Shown: positions 9,548 to 20,198, counted from the stretch's first letter. The stretch is DNA of 49,644 nt from Salinivibrio siamensis (GCF_001996005.1 NZ_MUFB01000001.1:239354-288997); one strand, 5' to 3'. A program made the numbers and translations. Notes: generated by a model from the letters alone, not told the origin.

Positions 9548-10031
9548 GGCGTTGCCGGTACTCTTTTTAATGGTTTTCCCACATGGGCGGCCGCTACACT
9601 GCCTCTATGCTGGCGTGTTTCAGTTCAAACGCGGGTTGGCTTAAGCTCATCGATTCAACACAAGATGCCAAAACGCATCTACCTTAAGTGGAGCCAAATC
9701 GGACAGAATTCAAGGGCGATGACGCCACTTCACAACGATTTCCACGTGACTGAATGTAAATGTGGTAGATGGCACGGAAAAAATACGCCGCCATCGCCTT
9801 ACCCATGCGACACTTACCTGTGAATGGTTTTTTCACTCTACGGTGATCACCTCAGGACATACCGATATATCAACCCGGTAGGCTACATGCCGAGGTGGAG
9901 CATGTATGATAAGGTAAATTACTTTCACATCCTATGACAAATCCAACACTCAAGGGATCAATTAGCGAAAATTAGACGCTGTGCGCCCGTTCAGGCGCCG
10001 AATTGATGACAAAAAAGGCAGTTATTGCGCG
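9548..10031. promoter_or_regulatory. Long secA-dciA divergent intergenic region
   Basis: These 484 bases hold no recognised gene. Visible elements are a 7-bp inverted repeat TACATGC-N9-GCATGTA (9884-9906), overlapping a -10-like TATGAT (9905-9910) that could serve dciA; a 10-base palindrome GGTGATCACC (9842-9851); and a small hairpin around 9823-9838. On the minus strand a 40-codon frame runs from 9806 to 9684 (beginning MGKAMAAYFF) ahead of secA. It lacks a SecM-like arrest motif and I do not call it a gene. Promoters for both genes must lie here, but I could not fix the secA one. Confidence 0.5.
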
Positions 10032-10490
10032 ATGAGAGACCACCGTCCCCGCTCTACCCTCCATCTGTTGGAGAGCGACCCCAATAATATTGCTCAGCGA
10101 GCGGTTGAGCTCGCCAAGCTAAACAAGCTGATCTTAGCCTTGTTACCCGGTGAGACATCAAAAGCTTGCCGCGTCGCCAATTATCGTGATGGCGTATTGG
10201 TGGTAGAAGCCGGTAGCGCCGCCTGGGCGATGCGACTGAACTACGAACGACAGCATTTATTGTCGGTATTACGTCAAAAAGGGCTGGCAAGCCTAACAAC
10301 CATTGAAGTGAAAATTAACCCGGCACTCGCCGCCGCCGATCGAGAAGACAAAGAAACCGCGCCGTCCCGCCACCTTAGTCAAGCCTCGGGTGAGTTACTG
10401 CGTGCACTAGGTGACAATGCCTCTCCCAAACTAAAAGCACGGTTCGAGGCGTTGGCCAAACTCGCCGAGGATCAAAAAAAGCCAGAGTGA
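10032..10490 (+). CDS. dciA: Replicative helicase loader DciA (DUF721)
   Basis: This 152-residue protein of the DUF721/DciA family is the ancestral partner that loads DnaB helicase in bacteria without a phage-derived DnaC. The N-terminal half carries the KH-like fold segment: LNKLILALLPGETSKACRVA, then DGVLVVEAGSAAWAMRLNYE with the conserved Trp. The C-terminal half is polar and probably flexible, ending in a short helix. I chose ATG 10032 (MRDHRPRST) because Vibrio members begin with this motif; an in-frame GTG at 9981 would add 17 residues. It lies divergent from secA and convergent with lpxC, separated from the latter by a two-way terminator. A DciA here implies that the genome has no dnaC. 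Confidence 0.88.
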   Translation: MRDHRPRSTLHLLESDPNNIAQRAVELAKLNKLILALLPGETSKACRVANYRDGVLVVEAGSAAWAMRLNYERQHLLSVLRQKGLASLTTIEVKINPALAAADREDKETAPSRHLSQASGELLRALGDNASPKLKARFEALAKLAEDQKKPE

Positions 10491-10503
10491 GCTCTGGCTT
10501 TTT
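10474..10503. terminator. Bidirectional terminator between dciA and lpxC
   Basis: GCCAGAG (10481-10487) pairs with CTCTGGC (10492-10498), extended by A/T pairs. T runs appear on both strands, so it can end dciA (plus) and the dcw/lpxC transcript (minus). The stem contains the dciA stop codon region. Confidence 0.88.
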
Positions 10504-10595
10504 ATCTATCAATCTCTGGGTATTAGCGGTTTATTCCGCCTCAGTATGGTGCATTGCGCTTTTACCGTGCAACCGCCTACCGCATCAGACAGGGC

Positions 10596-11513
10596 TTAGG
10601 CCAAGACCATCCCCGGCTCAGCAAATGCGACCGGTGAGGTGTCGGTTTCTTCAAACGTGACCCACTCCCAAGCTTCTTGATCGGCCAAGACCGCGCGCAA
10701 CAGTTTGTTGTTCAGTGCATGGCCCGATTTGTACGCGCGCATCTCACCGAGGATACTGTGGCCACACATGTAAAGGTCACCGATAGCGTCCAACACCTTA
10801 TGCTTGACTAGTTCGTTGTCAAAGCGCAAGCCTTCTTCATTCAAGATACGATAATCGTCCAGCACGATGGCACAGTCAAAGCTGCCGCCCAGACACAAAT
10901 TTTGTGACTGCAGGTACTCGATGTCACGCATAAAACCGAAGGTACGAGCCCGGCTCAAGTCTTTAATAAAAGACTGGCTTGAAAAGTCTAATACCAGGTT
11001 TTGTTGCTCAGATTCAATCGCGGGGTGGTCGAATTCGATAGCAAAATCAAGACGGAAGCCGTTATACGGCAGCAACTCCGCCCATTTGTCATCGTCTTCA
11101 ATGCGAACAGGCTTTTTAATGCGAATGAACCGTTTTGGCGCGTTTTGGACGTCGATACCCGCAGACTGCAGCAAAAAGATGAACGGGCTTGAACTGCCAT
11201 CCATAATTGGAATTTCTGGCGCGTCCACTTCGATAATAATGTTATCGATCCCCATGCCTGCAATCGCTGCACTGAGATGCTCAACGGTTGAGATGCGAAC
11301 ACCCGCGTCATTGACTAAGGCGGTGCACAACATGGTGTCGCGCACATCCTCAGGGTTAGCCGGAAAATCGACCGGTGGCTCCATGTCTGTGCGACGGTAA
11401 ATCACACCGGTATTGGCAGGAGCCGGACGCAGAGTAAGCGTAACCTTACGCCCAGAGTGGAGACCCACACCAGTCGTTTGGACCATACTTTTCAATGTTC
11501 GCTGTCTAATCAT
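10596..11513 (-). CDS. lpxC: UDP-3-O-acyl-N-acetylglucosamine deacetylase LpxC
   Basis: This 305-residue zinc amidase catalyses the first committed step of lipid A synthesis in the cytoplasm. The zinc ligands and catalytic residues fall at the E. coli positions: Glu78-His79 in STVEHL, His238 and Asp242 in [11 protein letters not shown], and His265 in KSGHALN. It lies last in the dcw cluster, 117 bases after ftsZ. Within that gap a possible promoter is visible on this strand (TTGGTT, 17 bases, TACCAT), so lpxC may also be transcribed alone. In enterobacteria LpxC is degraded by FtsH through its C-terminal tail. The tail here ends [10 protein letters not shown], hydrophobic as expected for that degron. 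Confidence 0.97.
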   Translation of the reverse strand: MIRQRTLKSMVQTTGVGLHSGRKVTLTLRPAPANTGVIYRRTDMEPPVDFPANPEDVRDTMLCTALVNDAGVRISTVEHLSAAIAGMGIDNIIIEVDAPEIPIMDGSSSPFIFLLQSAGIDVQNAPKRFIRIKKPVRIEDDDKWAELLPYNGFRLDFAIEFDHPAIESEQQNLVLDFSSQSFIKDLSRARTFGFMRDIEYLQSQNLCLGGSFDCAIVLDDYRILNEEGLRFDNELVKHKVLDAIGDLYMCGHSILGEMRAYKSGHALNNKLLRAVLADQEAWEWVTFEETDTSPVAFAEPGMVLA

Positions 11514-11630
11514 CGGCTTATCTCAACTTTTTCTCAAAAAAGTGTGCTCTGCGTCACTCATTACCCTGTCACCTTAGACAAGGGGAGCGTGATGGTAGCA
11601 CATCACTGGCTACAAACCAAGCAATTGCGA

Positions 11631-12806
11631 TTAGTCAGCTTGTTTACGCAAAAACGCAGGAATATCGAGATAATCATGCTCGGTCTGCGATTTTGGTGCT
11701 GCATTCGAAGACGATGCAGCAGGCTGCTCTTTCGCCGCAGGGTTTGCACTTGCCGCCTGAGGTTTCTCTTGCAAAGGCTGTGCCTTTTTCGGCTCTGCCT
11801 GTGCTTGCCCAGACTGTGAGTTGGTCACCAAGGTGATATCTGGCTTACGCTCATTACCAATTCCGGTGGCCACGACAGTCACACGCAGCTCGTCGCTCAT
11901 CTCTGGGTCCATCGATGTCCCAATCACCACAGTCGCATTGTCTGATGCAAACGCTTTGACGGTGTTACCCACGGTCTCAAATTCATCAAGACGCATATCA
12001 AAGCCCGCGGTAATATTCACCAGCACACCGCGCGCACCGGCTAAATCGATGTCCTCAAGAAGCGGGCTAGAAATGGCCATTTCTGCTGCCTCTTCCGCGC
12101 GATCTTCGCCGGTTGCCACGCCGCTGCCCATCATCGCGTGTCCCATCTCTGACATCACAGTGCGGACATCCGCAAAGTCGACGTTGATGTGACCTGGGCG
12201 CGTGATTAACTCGGCGATCCCTTGCACGGCGTTGCGTAGCACGTCGTTTGCTTTGGCAAAGGCATCGAGTAATGTAATCCCGCGACCTAGCACTTTAAGC
12301 AGTTTTTCGTTCGGGATCGTAATCAGCGAGTCAACATGTTTTGACAGCTCTTCGATACCTTGCTCTGCAAAAGCGAGTCGCTTTTTACCCTCAAAGCTGA
12401 ATGGTTTAGTGACCACAGCAACGGTCAGGATTCCCATTTCTTTCGCGATTTCCGCAATAATGGGGGCTCCGCCGGTTCCTGTACCACCGCCCATTCCGGC
12501 TGCGATAAATACCATATCGGCACCTTCGAGCTCAGCTTTAATCGCATCGCGATCTTCAAGGGCAGAATCTCGACCTACTTGTGGGTTAGCCCCCGCACCT
12601 AGGCCTTTAGTGATATCACCACCAATTTGAATGACCGTGCCTACGCTGCTTTTACGTAGTGCTTGGGCATCCGTGTTAATGCTAATAAAGTCAACCCCTT
12701 CGATTGACTCACGCACCATATGCTCAACGGCGTTACCACCGCCACCGCCAATGCCGACGACCTTAATCACCGCATCGTCAGACATTTCCATCATCGGTTC
12801 AAACAT
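11631..12806 (-). CDS. ftsZ: Cell division GTPase FtsZ
   Basis: This 391-residue tubulin homologue forms the Z-ring. The tubulin signature GGGTGTG is at 106-112, the T7 synergy loop is [11 protein letters not shown], and an Ala/Gln/Pro-rich linker (about 320-375) leads to the C-terminal peptide [14 protein letters not shown]. That peptide is the docking site for FtsA, ZipA and ZapD (zapD is at 5362-6102). The length is a little over E. coli's 383. It follows ftsA by 33 bases and belongs to the ftsQAZ sub-operon, for which a separate promoter is visible before ftsQ. Confidence 0.98.
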   Translation of the reverse strand: MFEPMMEMSDDAVIKVVGIGGGGGNAVEHMVRESIEGVDFISINTDAQALRKSSVGTVIQIGGDITKGLGAGANPQVGRDSALEDRDAIKAELEGADMVFIAAGMGGGTGTGGAPIIAEIAKEMGILTVAVVTKPFSFEGKKRLAFAEQGIEELSKHVDSLITIPNEKLLKVLGRGITLLDAFAKANDVLRNAVQGIAELITRPGHINVDFADVRTVMSEMGHAMMGSGVATGEDRAEEAAEMAISSPLLEDIDLAGARGVLVNITAGFDMRLDEFETVGNTVKAFASDNATVVIGTSMDPEMSDELRVTVVATGIGNERKPDITLVTNSQSGQAQAEPKKAQPLQEKPQAASANPAAKEQPAASSSNAAPKSQTEHDYLDIPAFLRKQAD

Positions 12807-12839
12807 GAGTTCTCTCCGTCCTTCCTGTTCGCATCAGGG

Positions 12840-14096
12840 TTAAAATTCTTTCTTAAACCAGCTACTCAGCTTGTTTATCCAGCTAGCCACAGCCCGCTTT
12901 TGTTCTGGTTCACTCGTTTCTGTCAGCAAGCTTTCTTTGCCGTAGTGTAAAAGCCCAACCGCGGTTGCATAACAAGGCGCTTGCACATAGTCGGTCAATC
13001 CGGTGACATTCACAGGTTGCCCCACTCTTACTTGGTTTTGGAATACGCGTTCTGCACATTCCACCAAGCCATGCATTTGTGATGCGCCCCCAGTGAGCAC
13101 AATTCCCGCTGCCATTTGATGTTTAACACCATCGCTACGCAGCTTTTCTTGGATAGCGACCAGCTTTTGGTTCACCAGACCCAAAAGCTCTGAGCAACGC
13201 GGCTCAATCACCTCTGACAAGGTTTGTCGCTGCAATGTCCTTGATGGGCGTCCTCCCACACTTGGGACATTCACTTTGGCATCCTTGTTCACCAACTCAC
13301 TCAATGCACAGCCATATTTCACTTTAATGTCTTCTGCATCGGCCAGTGGTGTGCCAAAGGCATAGGCAATATCACTGGTAATCACATTGCCCGCATAGGG
13401 GATCACTTCGGCATGGCGGAGGGCACCTCCTGTCCACACGGCAAGATCCATGGTGCCGCCGCCGATATCGACGACACAGACACCTAGCTCTCGCTCATCC
13501 GGTGTGATCACGGCATGACTTGCTGAAAGCCCGGAGAAAATCAGTTGATCAACGCTAAGACCACAACGTTCGACTGCTTTCTCAATATTTTTTGCGGTGT
13601 CATTGTGACATGTGATGAGGTGCACACTCGCTTCCATCCTCACCCCGGATAACCCGAGCGGATTTTTGATCCCTTCTTGATAATCAATTTTGTATTCTTG
13701 TGGGATCACATGCAGCACGCGCTGCTCATCACTGATTTTGACCGACTTCGCGGTATGAATCACATTGTCTATGTCGTCTTGGGTAACATCTTCATCCGAT
13801 ATTGTCCCCATCCCTCTCTCAGTTTGGCAGTGAATATGCTTCCCTGACAAAGAAAGATAGACAGAGCTGATTTGGCAATCTGCCATCATCTCGGCTTCAT
13901 TCACCGCACGCTGAACAGATTTAACCACAGACTCTAAGTCGTTAACGCCACCTTTATCCATGCCGCGAGAGGGACTACTTCCCACACCCAGCACGTTGAT
14001 CGTGCCATCTGGCAGCACTTCACTGACCAGGGTAGACACTTTGGACGTCCCTATATCGAGCCCAACTATCAGTGACTTGTCTGTCGTTTTATTCAT
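12840..14096 (-). CDS. ftsA: Cell division actin-like ATPase FtsA
   Basis: This 418-residue protein tethers FtsZ to the membrane and recruits later division proteins. The phosphate-1 motif is VGLDIGTSKV near the N-terminus, the phosphate-2 motif is VVDIGGGTMDLAV, and an adenosine motif VLTGGASQMHG lies in the C-terminal half. The last residues, SWINKLSSWFKKEF, form the amphipathic membrane-targeting helix. The SHS2/1C domain lies between about residues 85 and 165. The length matches E. coli (420). ftsQ ends 11 bases upstream, so the pair is probably translated from one transcript. Confidence 0.97.
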   Translation of the reverse strand: MNKTTDKSLIVGLDIGTSKVSTLVSEVLPDGTINVLGVGSSPSRGMDKGGVNDLESVVKSVQRAVNEAEMMADCQISSVYLSLSGKHIHCQTERGMGTISDEDVTQDDIDNVIHTAKSVKISDEQRVLHVIPQEYKIDYQEGIKNPLGLSGVRMEASVHLITCHNDTAKNIEKAVERCGLSVDQLIFSGLSASHAVITPDERELGVCVVDIGGGTMDLAVWTGGALRHAEVIPYAGNVITSDIAYAFGTPLADAEDIKVKYGCALSELVNKDAKVNVPSVGGRPSRTLQRQTLSEVIEPRCSELLGLVNQKLVAIQEKLRSDGVKHQMAAGIVLTGGASQMHGLVECAERVFQNQVRVGQPVNVTGLTDYVQAPCYATAVGLLHYGKESLLTETSEPEQKRAVASWINKLSSWFKKEF

Positions 14097-14107
14097 TCAA
14101 CCATCTC

Positions 14108-14878
14108 TTAATTTTGGCGATTCGCGTCGTCTGCCTCTGTTTTCCAGCCTACCGCAGCCCCGGTGTCATAACGTAAATCGACATACGCAATGGCTTTGTC
14201 TTGTGCCTTTATCCGCGGATATAAACGAACCAATCGCGCTAGCCTTTCTTGTCGCGCCTTTCGCCCTAACTCAATCCGTACGCCATCTCGTGTCACGATA
14301 CGCCATGAGCGCCGTTTATTGAGTGATAACGCCTGAATCGATAAGCCAATTCGCTGTAATTTACGTTCGAGCTCTCGACTCGTATGCAATACTTCTTCCG
14401 ACGTGCCGGTATTGCCGTGTAGCGACACCAGCTTTTTATCGGCGACATCTTGCGGGGCGCCATTGAATACCGTCCCGTCTGGCGTCAGCAACTTTTGCCC
14501 ATTCCAAATCGCGCTCGCCCGGTATTCAGTAATATGTACCTTTAAGGTGTCGGGCCACTGCTTTCTTACCGCAACCTGTTTCACCCATGGGAGCGCCTCA
14601 ATGTTCGCTTGGATGCGATTTACATCCTGCAGCATAAAGCTTTTTAGCTCGCCGCCTGACAACACCGCTTGGCGAACTTGATCAACACTGACATGTGTTT
14701 GGTCACCTTCCATCACCAGTTGTGACAAGGGGAGCTGCTGCTCATCACTCATCCAATCAATCACACGGACGATCCCTAGCAACATCAGGGTGATCACCCC
14801 AACCAGGAACGCGAGTGAGGCGCCTGTTTGCCGATCCAGTTTTATCACTGCTTGTACGCGTGTCAGGGCATTGACCAT
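14108..14878 (-). CDS. ftsQ: Cell division protein FtsQ
   Basis: This bitopic inner-membrane protein links the early and late divisome through FtsB and FtsL. After a short cytoplasmic N-terminus comes one membrane segment, SLAFLVGVITLMLLGIVRVI, then a POTRA domain (starting about QLVMEGDQTHVSVDQVRQAV) and the beta domain (LPWVKQVAVRKQWPDTLKV onward). The frame is open upstream to 15019, but that part would cover a good promoter (14943-14972). I therefore start at ATG 14878 (256 residues), which has AGG with 7-base spacing; ATG 14884, two codons earlier, is possible. ddlB, which lies between murC and ftsQ in E. coli, is absent, as in other Vibrio. Confidence 0.9.
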   Translation of the reverse strand: MVNALTRVQAVIKLDRQTGASLAFLVGVITLMLLGIVRVIDWMSDEQQLPLSQLVMEGDQTHVSVDQVRQAVLSGGELKSFMLQDVNRIQANIEALPWVKQVAVRKQWPDTLKVHITEYRASAIWNGQKLLTPDGTVFNGAPQDVADKKLVSLHGNTGTSEEVLHTSRELERKLQRIGLSIQALSLNKRRSWRIVTRDGVRIELGRKARQERLARLVRLYPRIKAQDKAIAYVDLRYDTGAAVGWKTEADDANRQN

Positions 14879-14942
14879 GCTCATACCTATCTTATCGCCT
14901 TGTGTCGATGCGACTTGACACTCACAGCGAAAAAACCGACTG

Positions 14943-14972
14943 ATTATAGCGATCCCGCGTGACGCTCTCCAA
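14943..14972 (-). promoter_or_regulatory. Probable sigma-70 promoter of ftsQ-ftsA-ftsZ
   Basis: On the minus strand TTGGAG (14972-14967) and a consensus TATAAT (14948-14943) are 18 bases apart. Transcription would start near 14936, about 58 bases ahead of the ftsQ start. It sits in the 217-base non-coding gap after murC. Confidence 0.7.
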
Positions 14973-15039
14973 CCTAGAGATGCACTTTCATCAATAAGCT
15001 GGGATCGATTGCGCGTCAATTTCCCACAAAGACGATAAA

Positions 15040-15071
15040 AACCGATGTTTATTCTCGCAACAACCGATGTT
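15040..15071 (-). repeat. Twin direct repeat AACATCGGTT in the murC-ftsQ gap
   Basis: On the minus strand the 10-mer AACATCGGTT occurs twice, at 15071-15062 and 15049-15040, exactly 22 bases apart (about two helical turns). They lie upstream of the ftsQ promoter and just after the murC stop. This could be a protein-binding site; no regulator is known to me. Confidence 0.5.
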
Positions 15072-15101
15072 GACCGCTATTTTTATCTCGCCAGCTACTT
15101 T

Positions 15102-16559
15102 TTATTGCGCCATTTTAGCCTTGTCTAGCTGCTTTGCCGCTAAATTTTTTGCTACTTTACCAATATCACCCGCGCCTTGTGTTAAAACCAAGTCATTAGG
15201 TTGCAGCACGTTGGCTAACGCCGGGGGTAATGCCTCAGCATTAGGCACAAAAATAGGATCCAGCTTCCCGCGCGCGCGAATGCTACGACACAAGCTTCTA
15301 CCGTCAGCCCCCGCAATCGGCGTTTCACCCGCTGAGTACACATCCAGCATCAGCAAAACATCCACTTTTTCCAACACATTGGCAAAGTCATCATAAAGAT
15401 CGCGCGTACGGCTGTAACGGTGTGGCTGAAAAATCATCACTAAACGATGGTCTTGCCAGCCAGCGCGTGCCGCTTTGATGGTCACGTCCACTTCACTGGG
15501 GTGATGACCATAATCATCCACCAGCAAGGCGGTGCCATCCTCCACGGCAAACTCACCGAGTTGGTCAAAACGCCGCCCTGTACCCGCAAAATTGGCTAAA
15601 GCACGTAAAATAGCCTCATCGTCGACACCATCTTCTGTGGCGACAGCAATCGCCGCTGCCGCGTTGAGCGCATTGTGCTGGCCTGGCGTATTTAAACGAA
15701 TCGTCAGTGTCTCGCGGTGAGGGCGTGTGATTTTAAACACGCCACACTGCCCATGCTGTTGGTAATCATGTAAACATACATCGGCATCTTGCGAGAACCC
15801 GTAAGTGATCACTTGCCGTCCAATCGACGGGATCAGCTCACGAACGACCGGATCATCAATGCACACCACCGCCAATCCGTAAAAAGGCAGATTATGGAGA
15901 AAGTCGATAAACGTCTGCTGCAACTTCGCGAAGCTACCACCATAAGTGTCCATGTGGTCCGCTTCTATGTTGGTCACAATGGCGACCATTGGCTGCAAGT
16001 GTAAAAAGGAAGCATCACTTTCATCTGCTTCGGCAATCAAATAGCGACTGCTACCTAACCGCGCATTGGTGCCTGCACTTTTTACCAACCCTCCATTGAC
16101 GAAAGTGGGATCTAACCCTGCCTCAGAGAAAATTTGTGTGACCATCGCGGTGGTGGTGGTTTTGCCGTGTGTACCGGCAACGGCAATGCCGTGCCGGTAG
16201 CGCATTAACTCGGCAAGCATTTCCGCCCGACGCACCACAGGAATACGCGCCGCCTTTGCCGCTTCCACCTCTGGGTTATCCGGCTTGATGGCCGTCGATA
16301 CCACCACGACACTGGCTTGTTCAATATGGCTGGCTTGATGACCGATAAAAATCTGCGCCCCCATGGATGCCAATCGCTCTGTGACGATATTCTGTGCAAG
16401 ATCCGAGCCGGTTATTTGGTAACCTTCATTAATCAGCACTTCAGCAATACCACACATGCCTGCACCGCCGATCCCCACAAAGTGGATCCGCTTAACCCGG
16501 CGCATTTCCGGGATCATGGTGCGAATTTTTTCCAGCTGCTGATTATCCAATTTACCCAT
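15102..16559 (-). CDS. murC: UDP-N-acetylmuramate-L-alanine ligase MurC
   Basis: This 485-residue cytoplasmic ligase adds L-Ala to UDP-MurNAc using ATP, starting the peptide stem. The N-terminal Rossmann motif is GIGGAGMCG (residues 29-37), and the ATP loop is GTHGKTTTT (129-137). The central domain shows [12 protein letters not shown] and the C-terminal domain [10 protein letters not shown] chose ATG 16559 ([10 protein letters not shown]) because it lies 10 bases after murG and aligns with the family start. The frame extends upstream to 16622, but that would overlap murG by 50 bases. The next gene downstream is ftsQ, after a gap with regulatory-looking features. Confidence 0.96.
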   Translation of the reverse strand: MGKLDNQQLEKIRTMIPEMRRVKRIHFVGIGGAGMCGIAEVLINEGYQITGSDLAQNIVTERLASMGAQIFIGHQASHIEQASVVVVSTAIKPDNPEVEAAKAARIPVVRRAEMLAELMRYRHGIAVAGTHGKTTTTAMVTQIFSEAGLDPTFVNGGLVKSAGTNARLGSSRYLIAEADESDASFLHLQPMVAIVTNIEADHMDTYGGSFAKLQQTFIDFLHNLPFYGLAVVCIDDPVVRELIPSIGRQVITYGFSQDADVCLHDYQQHGQCGVFKITRPHRETLTIRLNTPGQHNALNAAAAIAVATEDGVDDEAILRALANFAGTGRRFDQLGEFAVEDGTALLVDDYGHHPSEVDVTIKAARAGWQDHRLVMIFQPHRYSRTRDLYDDFANVLEKVDVLLMLDVYSAGETPIAGADGRSLCRSIRARGKLDPIFVPNAEALPPALANVLQPNDLVLTQGAGDIGKVAKNLAAKQLDKAKMAQ

Positions 16560-16569
16560 TCTCTGTTCT

Positions 16570-17631
16570 CTATTTGTTGGCGTGCGTGACGATGACGTCC
16601 GCGACACGGGCATCTGCATCAATAATGGCCGCCTCTCGCGCTGCCGTCGCCATCGCTAACAAGCGCGGACGGTCAAGCTGATTGATTGTCTCAGCCAATG
16701 TGCTTGCTGTCAGTGATGGCTGTTCAATCATTAAAGCCGCACCGCGGGCGACTAAATAATCACCGTTAAGTGCTTGTTGCCTATCGGCATGCATAAAGGG
16801 GACGAAAATCGCCCCAACGCCAGCCGCCGCCAGCTCAGAAACCGTCAATGCCCCGCTGCGGCAAATCACTACATCGGCCCACGCATAGGCCTCGGCAACA
16901 TCGTCAATAAATTCGCTGACAACCACATCGCTAACACCGGTTTGCTGATAAGCATCCCGTGTCAGGTCGGCGTTATGCTTGCCTGCTTGGTGGCGAACCG
17001 TCACCGCTTGCTCGGTGAGCGCGACCGCCTCGGGGACCGTTTGGTTAAGAATACGCGCCCCTTGGCTGCCTCCCATCACCAAAATCCGCAACGGCCCTGC
17101 TCGTTCATGCAAACGGTGTTCAGGCGCCGGAATATCACACACATCTCGGCGCACCGGATTACCCACCACTGTCTTGCCATCGAATGCGCCAGGAAACGCT
17201 TGTAACACCTGTTTGGCGACCTTCGCCAACCAGCGGTTGGTTAACCCCGCGACCGCATTTTGTTCATGTAAGATAACGGGCACACCGCTTAACCACGCCG
17301 CAATGCCACCTGGACCACTCACATAACCGCCCATGCCTAACACAGCATCCGGTTTAACCCGTTTAATGACTTGTCGCGCTTGCCAAATCGCACTGACAAT
17401 CATCCAAGGGGCTCGTAGCTTGCGCATCAGCCCTGAACCAATCAAGCCTTTAACGCGAATAAATGCGATCTCGATGCCATATTTAGGCACCAAATCGGCC
17501 TCCATGCGATCCGCAGTGCCCAACCAACAAACGTCCCAGCCTTGTTTCTCTAAATACTTGGCGACGGCGAGCCCCGGAAAAACATGCCCACCGGTGCCAC
17601 CTGCCATCACTAATAATCGTTTTTTACGCAT
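16570..17631 (-). CDS. murG: Lipid II synthase MurG (GlcNAc transferase)
   Basis: This 353-residue glycosyltransferase (GT28 family) adds GlcNAc from UDP-GlcNAc to lipid I on the inner face of the membrane, giving lipid II. The N-terminal [12 protein letters not shown] is the lipid I/phosphate-binding loop. The second domain shows [13 protein letters not shown], then [21 protein letters not shown], the UDP-GlcNAc-binding stretch. The length matches E. coli (355). The start overlaps the ftsW end by 8 bases, and murC follows 10 bases later. Confidence 0.97.
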   Translation of the reverse strand: MRKKRLLVMAGGTGGHVFPGLAVAKYLEKQGWDVCWLGTADRMEADLVPKYGIEIAFIRVKGLIGSGLMRKLRAPWMIVSAIWQARQVIKRVKPDAVLGMGGYVSGPGGIAAWLSGVPVILHEQNAVAGLTNRWLAKVAKQVLQAFPGAFDGKTVVGNPVRRDVCDIPAPEHRLHERAGPLRILVMGGSQGARILNQTVPEAVALTEQAVTVRHQAGKHNADLTRDAYQQTGVSDVVVSEFIDDVAEAYAWADVVICRSGALTVSELAAAGVGAIFVPFMHADRQQALNGDYLVARGAALMIEQPSLTASTLAETINQLDRPRLLAMATAAREAAIIDADARVADVIVTHANK

Positions 17632-18829
17632 TGTTAGGGTCTTTATCTTGATAAGGGTTTCTTTGATGTGCTTGCGATGTGGCTAAGCGATATTCATGAT
17701 CAATGCGCAATAACAGCGCCACGGCCACCGCCATGATCACCAAGCTGGAGCCCCCGTAACTGATCAACGGCAAGGTCAAGCCTTTAGTCGGAAGCATACC
17801 AGCAGCAGCCCCCACATTGACCATGGTTTGGAACGCAAACCAGATCCCAATCCCGAAGGCAAGAAAGCCACCAAATAGTTGGTTTTGCTCGAGGCAACGC
17901 TTACCAATAAACAAGGCTTTAAACACCAAGTAAAAAATCAAACACAAAATGACGCTGACGCCCACCAAGCCAAGCTCTTCGGCAATCACCGCAAACACGA
18001 AATCAGTATGGGCTTCTGGCAGATATTCCAGTTTTTGGATGGAGTTACCGAGCCCTTGTCCAAACCAATCTCCGCGACCAAATGCCATCAAAGACTGGGT
18101 TAGCTGATAACCACTGCCAAACGGGTCTTGCCATGGGTCTAAAAAGGCAGTGACACGGCGCACTCGGTAAGGCTCAGCGACAATCAAGCCGCCTACCAAG
18201 GTCAACCCGGTGATCAGCAGCGCAATAAACTGCCACAGCTTGGCCCCTGCAATAAACAACATGCCCACAGTGGTGACAAACATCACCACCACCGAGCCTA
18301 AATCAGGTTGTGCCAACAGCAAGCTCGCAAACAGCAACAAGACAGCCAACGGTTTGGCAAAGCCGCGGAAATGCTCACGCACCTCACCATGACGACGCAC
18401 CAGATAACCGGCTAAAAAGACAAACAAAGATAACTTGGCGATCTCCGCAGGCTGAATATTGATCCCAGCCACAGAGATCCAGCGCGCGGCACCATTGACA
18501 GACCGACCCACAGCAAGCACCGCCAGTAACAATAGCGACGAGAGCAATAACATGTAGCCGCTATAGCGCTGCCACCAATGCACGGGAATGTACATCACTA
18601 CCACTGCGGCGACGATGGCGACGGTCAGATAAAAAGCATGACGCTTGGCAAACAAAAAAGGCGCATCCGCCAGCCTAAGCCCCACAGGCAAAGACGCCGA
18701 CGTCACCATGACTAACCCGATGACCATCAACAGCAACGACGTCCACACTAACTGGCGGTCGTATAACACGCCAGGAGACGGTGTCCGAAGCCACTGCCAG
18801 CAGTATTGAGGAAGTCTGCGCACGGTCAT
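17624..18829 (-). CDS. ftsW: Septal peptidoglycan polymerase FtsW (SEDS)
   Basis: This 401-residue multi-pass membrane protein of the SEDS family polymerises lipid II at the septum together with the transpeptidase FtsI (24104-25870). About ten hydrophobic segments are visible. The loop with [19 protein letters not shown] contains the conserved region around the catalytic-site residues, and [20 protein letters not shown] and [18 protein letters not shown] are FtsW/RodA signatures. The C-terminal segment [16 protein letters not shown] is typical. The start overlaps the murD stop by 4 bases (ATGA), and the end overlaps murG by 8. Confidence 0.97.
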   Translation of the reverse strand: MTVRRLPQYCWQWLRTPSPGVLYDRQLVWTSLLLMVIGLVMVTSASLPVGLRLADAPFLFAKRHAFYLTVAIVAAVVVMYIPVHWWQRYSGYMLLLSSLLLLAVLAVGRSVNGAARWISVAGINIQPAEIAKLSLFVFLAGYLVRRHGEVREHFRGFAKPLAVLLLFASLLLAQPDLGSVVVMFVTTVGMLFIAGAKLWQFIALLITGLTLVGGLIVAEPYRVRRVTAFLDPWQDPFGSGYQLTQSLMAFGRGDWFGQGLGNSIQKLEYLPEAHTDFVFAVIAEELGLVGVSVILCLIFYLVFKALFIGKRCLEQNQLFGGFLAFGIGIWFAFQTMVNVGAAAGMLPTKGLTLPLISYGGSSLVIMAVAVALLLRIDHEYRLATSQAHQRNPYQDKDPNNA

Positions 18830-20196
18830 ATCTGCCTCGCAATCATCGATTCTACGCCCGCGATAAAAGCGTCACCACGGGCAGCAAAATTAGCAAATTG
18901 ATCCAGACTCGAGCAGGCGGGCGATAACAACACCATATCACCGGCTGTCACTTGATTAGCAGCGGCCGTCATCGCTTGTTGCAGAGTATCGACACAGTGC
19001 GCCTGCTTATCGAGCTGTGCTAACTGGGCTTTATCCTTGCCAAAGCAATAAAGCGATACCGAGAGTTTCGCCAACGCCGGTTGTAAAGCGCGAAAGTCGG
19101 CGCCTTTACCATCGCCACCCACCAAAAGGTGTAACCGCCCGTCGAGATCCAAACCATCAAGCGCCGCCAGGGTACTGGCCACATTGGTGGCTTTTGAATC
19201 ATTGACCCATAGCACGCCCTGATGCTCGGCGACTTTTTGACAACGGTGCGGGAGGCCAGCGTACGTACTGAGTGCTGCTTTTTGCCCTTGCTGACTAATG
19301 CCGACACTGTCAGCCAGCGCCATGGCCGCCAGCCCATTCGCCACGTTATGACGGCCCACCAGTCCCAGTGAAGAGACGGGAAGCAGTGGCTGGCCGTGTG
19401 CCGCTAACCAAGCTTCACCTTGGTGGCTGATAAGGCAATAATCGCCTTGGTGGAAACCAAACAGACGCATGGAGGAGGCGCTGTTCGTTTGCAGCGCATG
19501 GCGCGTTTGCAGATCATCGTGCGTTTGCGGATCATCGGCATTGGCAATCAGGGTAGTCGCATGGGTGAAAATACGGCACTTGGCGGCACGATAATCGGCC
19601 AAGCTGTCGTATCTATCCATGTGATCTTCTGAGAAATTCAAAAAGGCCGCGCCATCTAAAACCAGCGACTCGGTGGTTTCGAGTTGAAAGCTCGACAACT
19701 CCAATACATACAGCTCGTGACCGCGGTCGAGCAAGTCTAACGCCGCCACACCAATATTGCCGCCGACGCCAACATTCATACCTGCGGCTCGAGCCATTTC
19801 GCCCACTAGTGCCGTAACAGTACTTTTGCCGTTGGAGCCGGTGATCGCCACCACGGGCTGGTCGCAATACCAAGCAAACAACTCAATATCCCCCACAACA
19901 GGGGTGCCCGCTGCATGGACTGGCAGCAAGGCGGGTGTGCGCAGCGATATTCCAGGGTTAGTGACCACCAAGTCGGCGTCCGCTAACCACGTGGGTTGCC
20001 AGCTGCCTGTGTGCAACTCGACGTTATCCGGCAGTTGGTCTTGCCCCGGAGGCTGCGTGCGAGAGTCCATCACGCGAATGCATGCCTTGGGATGATGGCG
20101 GGCAATAAAGCGCACCACTGACAATCCGGTCACGCCCAAGCCCATCACCACGATATGATGAAATTCGGTTAGTGAACGCTGGCTCGCGGCTGGCAT
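18826..20196 (-). CDS. murD: UDP-MurNAc-L-Ala:D-Glu ligase MurD
   Basis: This 456-residue cytoplasmic ligase adds D-glutamate to the muropeptide precursor. The Rossmann motif is [14 protein letters not shown], the ATP loop is [12 protein letters not shown], and the central domain has [10 protein letters not shown] and [11 protein letters not shown]. The C-terminal domain shows WVNDSKATN and [12 protein letters not shown]. It is slightly longer than E. coli MurD (438), mainly through a longer N-terminus ([14 protein letters not shown]). The start is 2 bases after the mraY stop. Confidence 0.96.
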   Translation of the reverse strand: MPAASQRSLTEFHHIVVMGLGVTGLSVVRFIARHHPKACIRVMDSRTQPPGQDQLPDNVELHTGSWQPTWLADADLVVTNPGISLRTPALLPVHAAGTPVVGDIELFAWYCDQPVVAITGSNGKSTVTALVGEMARAAGMNVGVGGNIGVAALDLLDRGHELYVLELSSFQLETTESLVLDGAAFLNFSEDHMDRYDSLADYRAAKCRIFTHATTLIANADDPQTHDDLQTRHALQTNSASSMRLFGFHQGDYCLISHQGEAWLAAHGQPLLPVSSLGLVGRHNVANGLAAMALADSVGISQQGQKAALSTYAGLPHRCQKVAEHQGVLWVNDSKATNVASTLAALDGLDLDGRLHLLVGGDGKGADFRALQPALAKLSVSLYCFGKDKAQLAQLDKQAHCVDTLQQAMTAAANQVTAGDMVLLSPACSSLDQFANFAARGDAFIAGVESMIARQI

Positions 20197-20198
20197 GA

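Noticed and set aside
9684-9806. 40-codon frame upstream of secA as a SecM-like arrest peptide
   Set aside because: There is no signal sequence and no arrest motif similar to SecM; the ribosome site is only moderate. Kept as a question, not a gene.
12202-12630. 142-codon frame opposite ftsZ
   Set aside because: It is an antisense shadow created by codon usage in ftsZ; Ser/Pro-rich composition without domain signal.
14879-15019. 47-residue N-terminal extension of ftsQ
   Set aside because: It would be translated from DNA containing the TATAAT promoter and has no membrane or family similarity; the ATG at 14878 has a better ribosome site.
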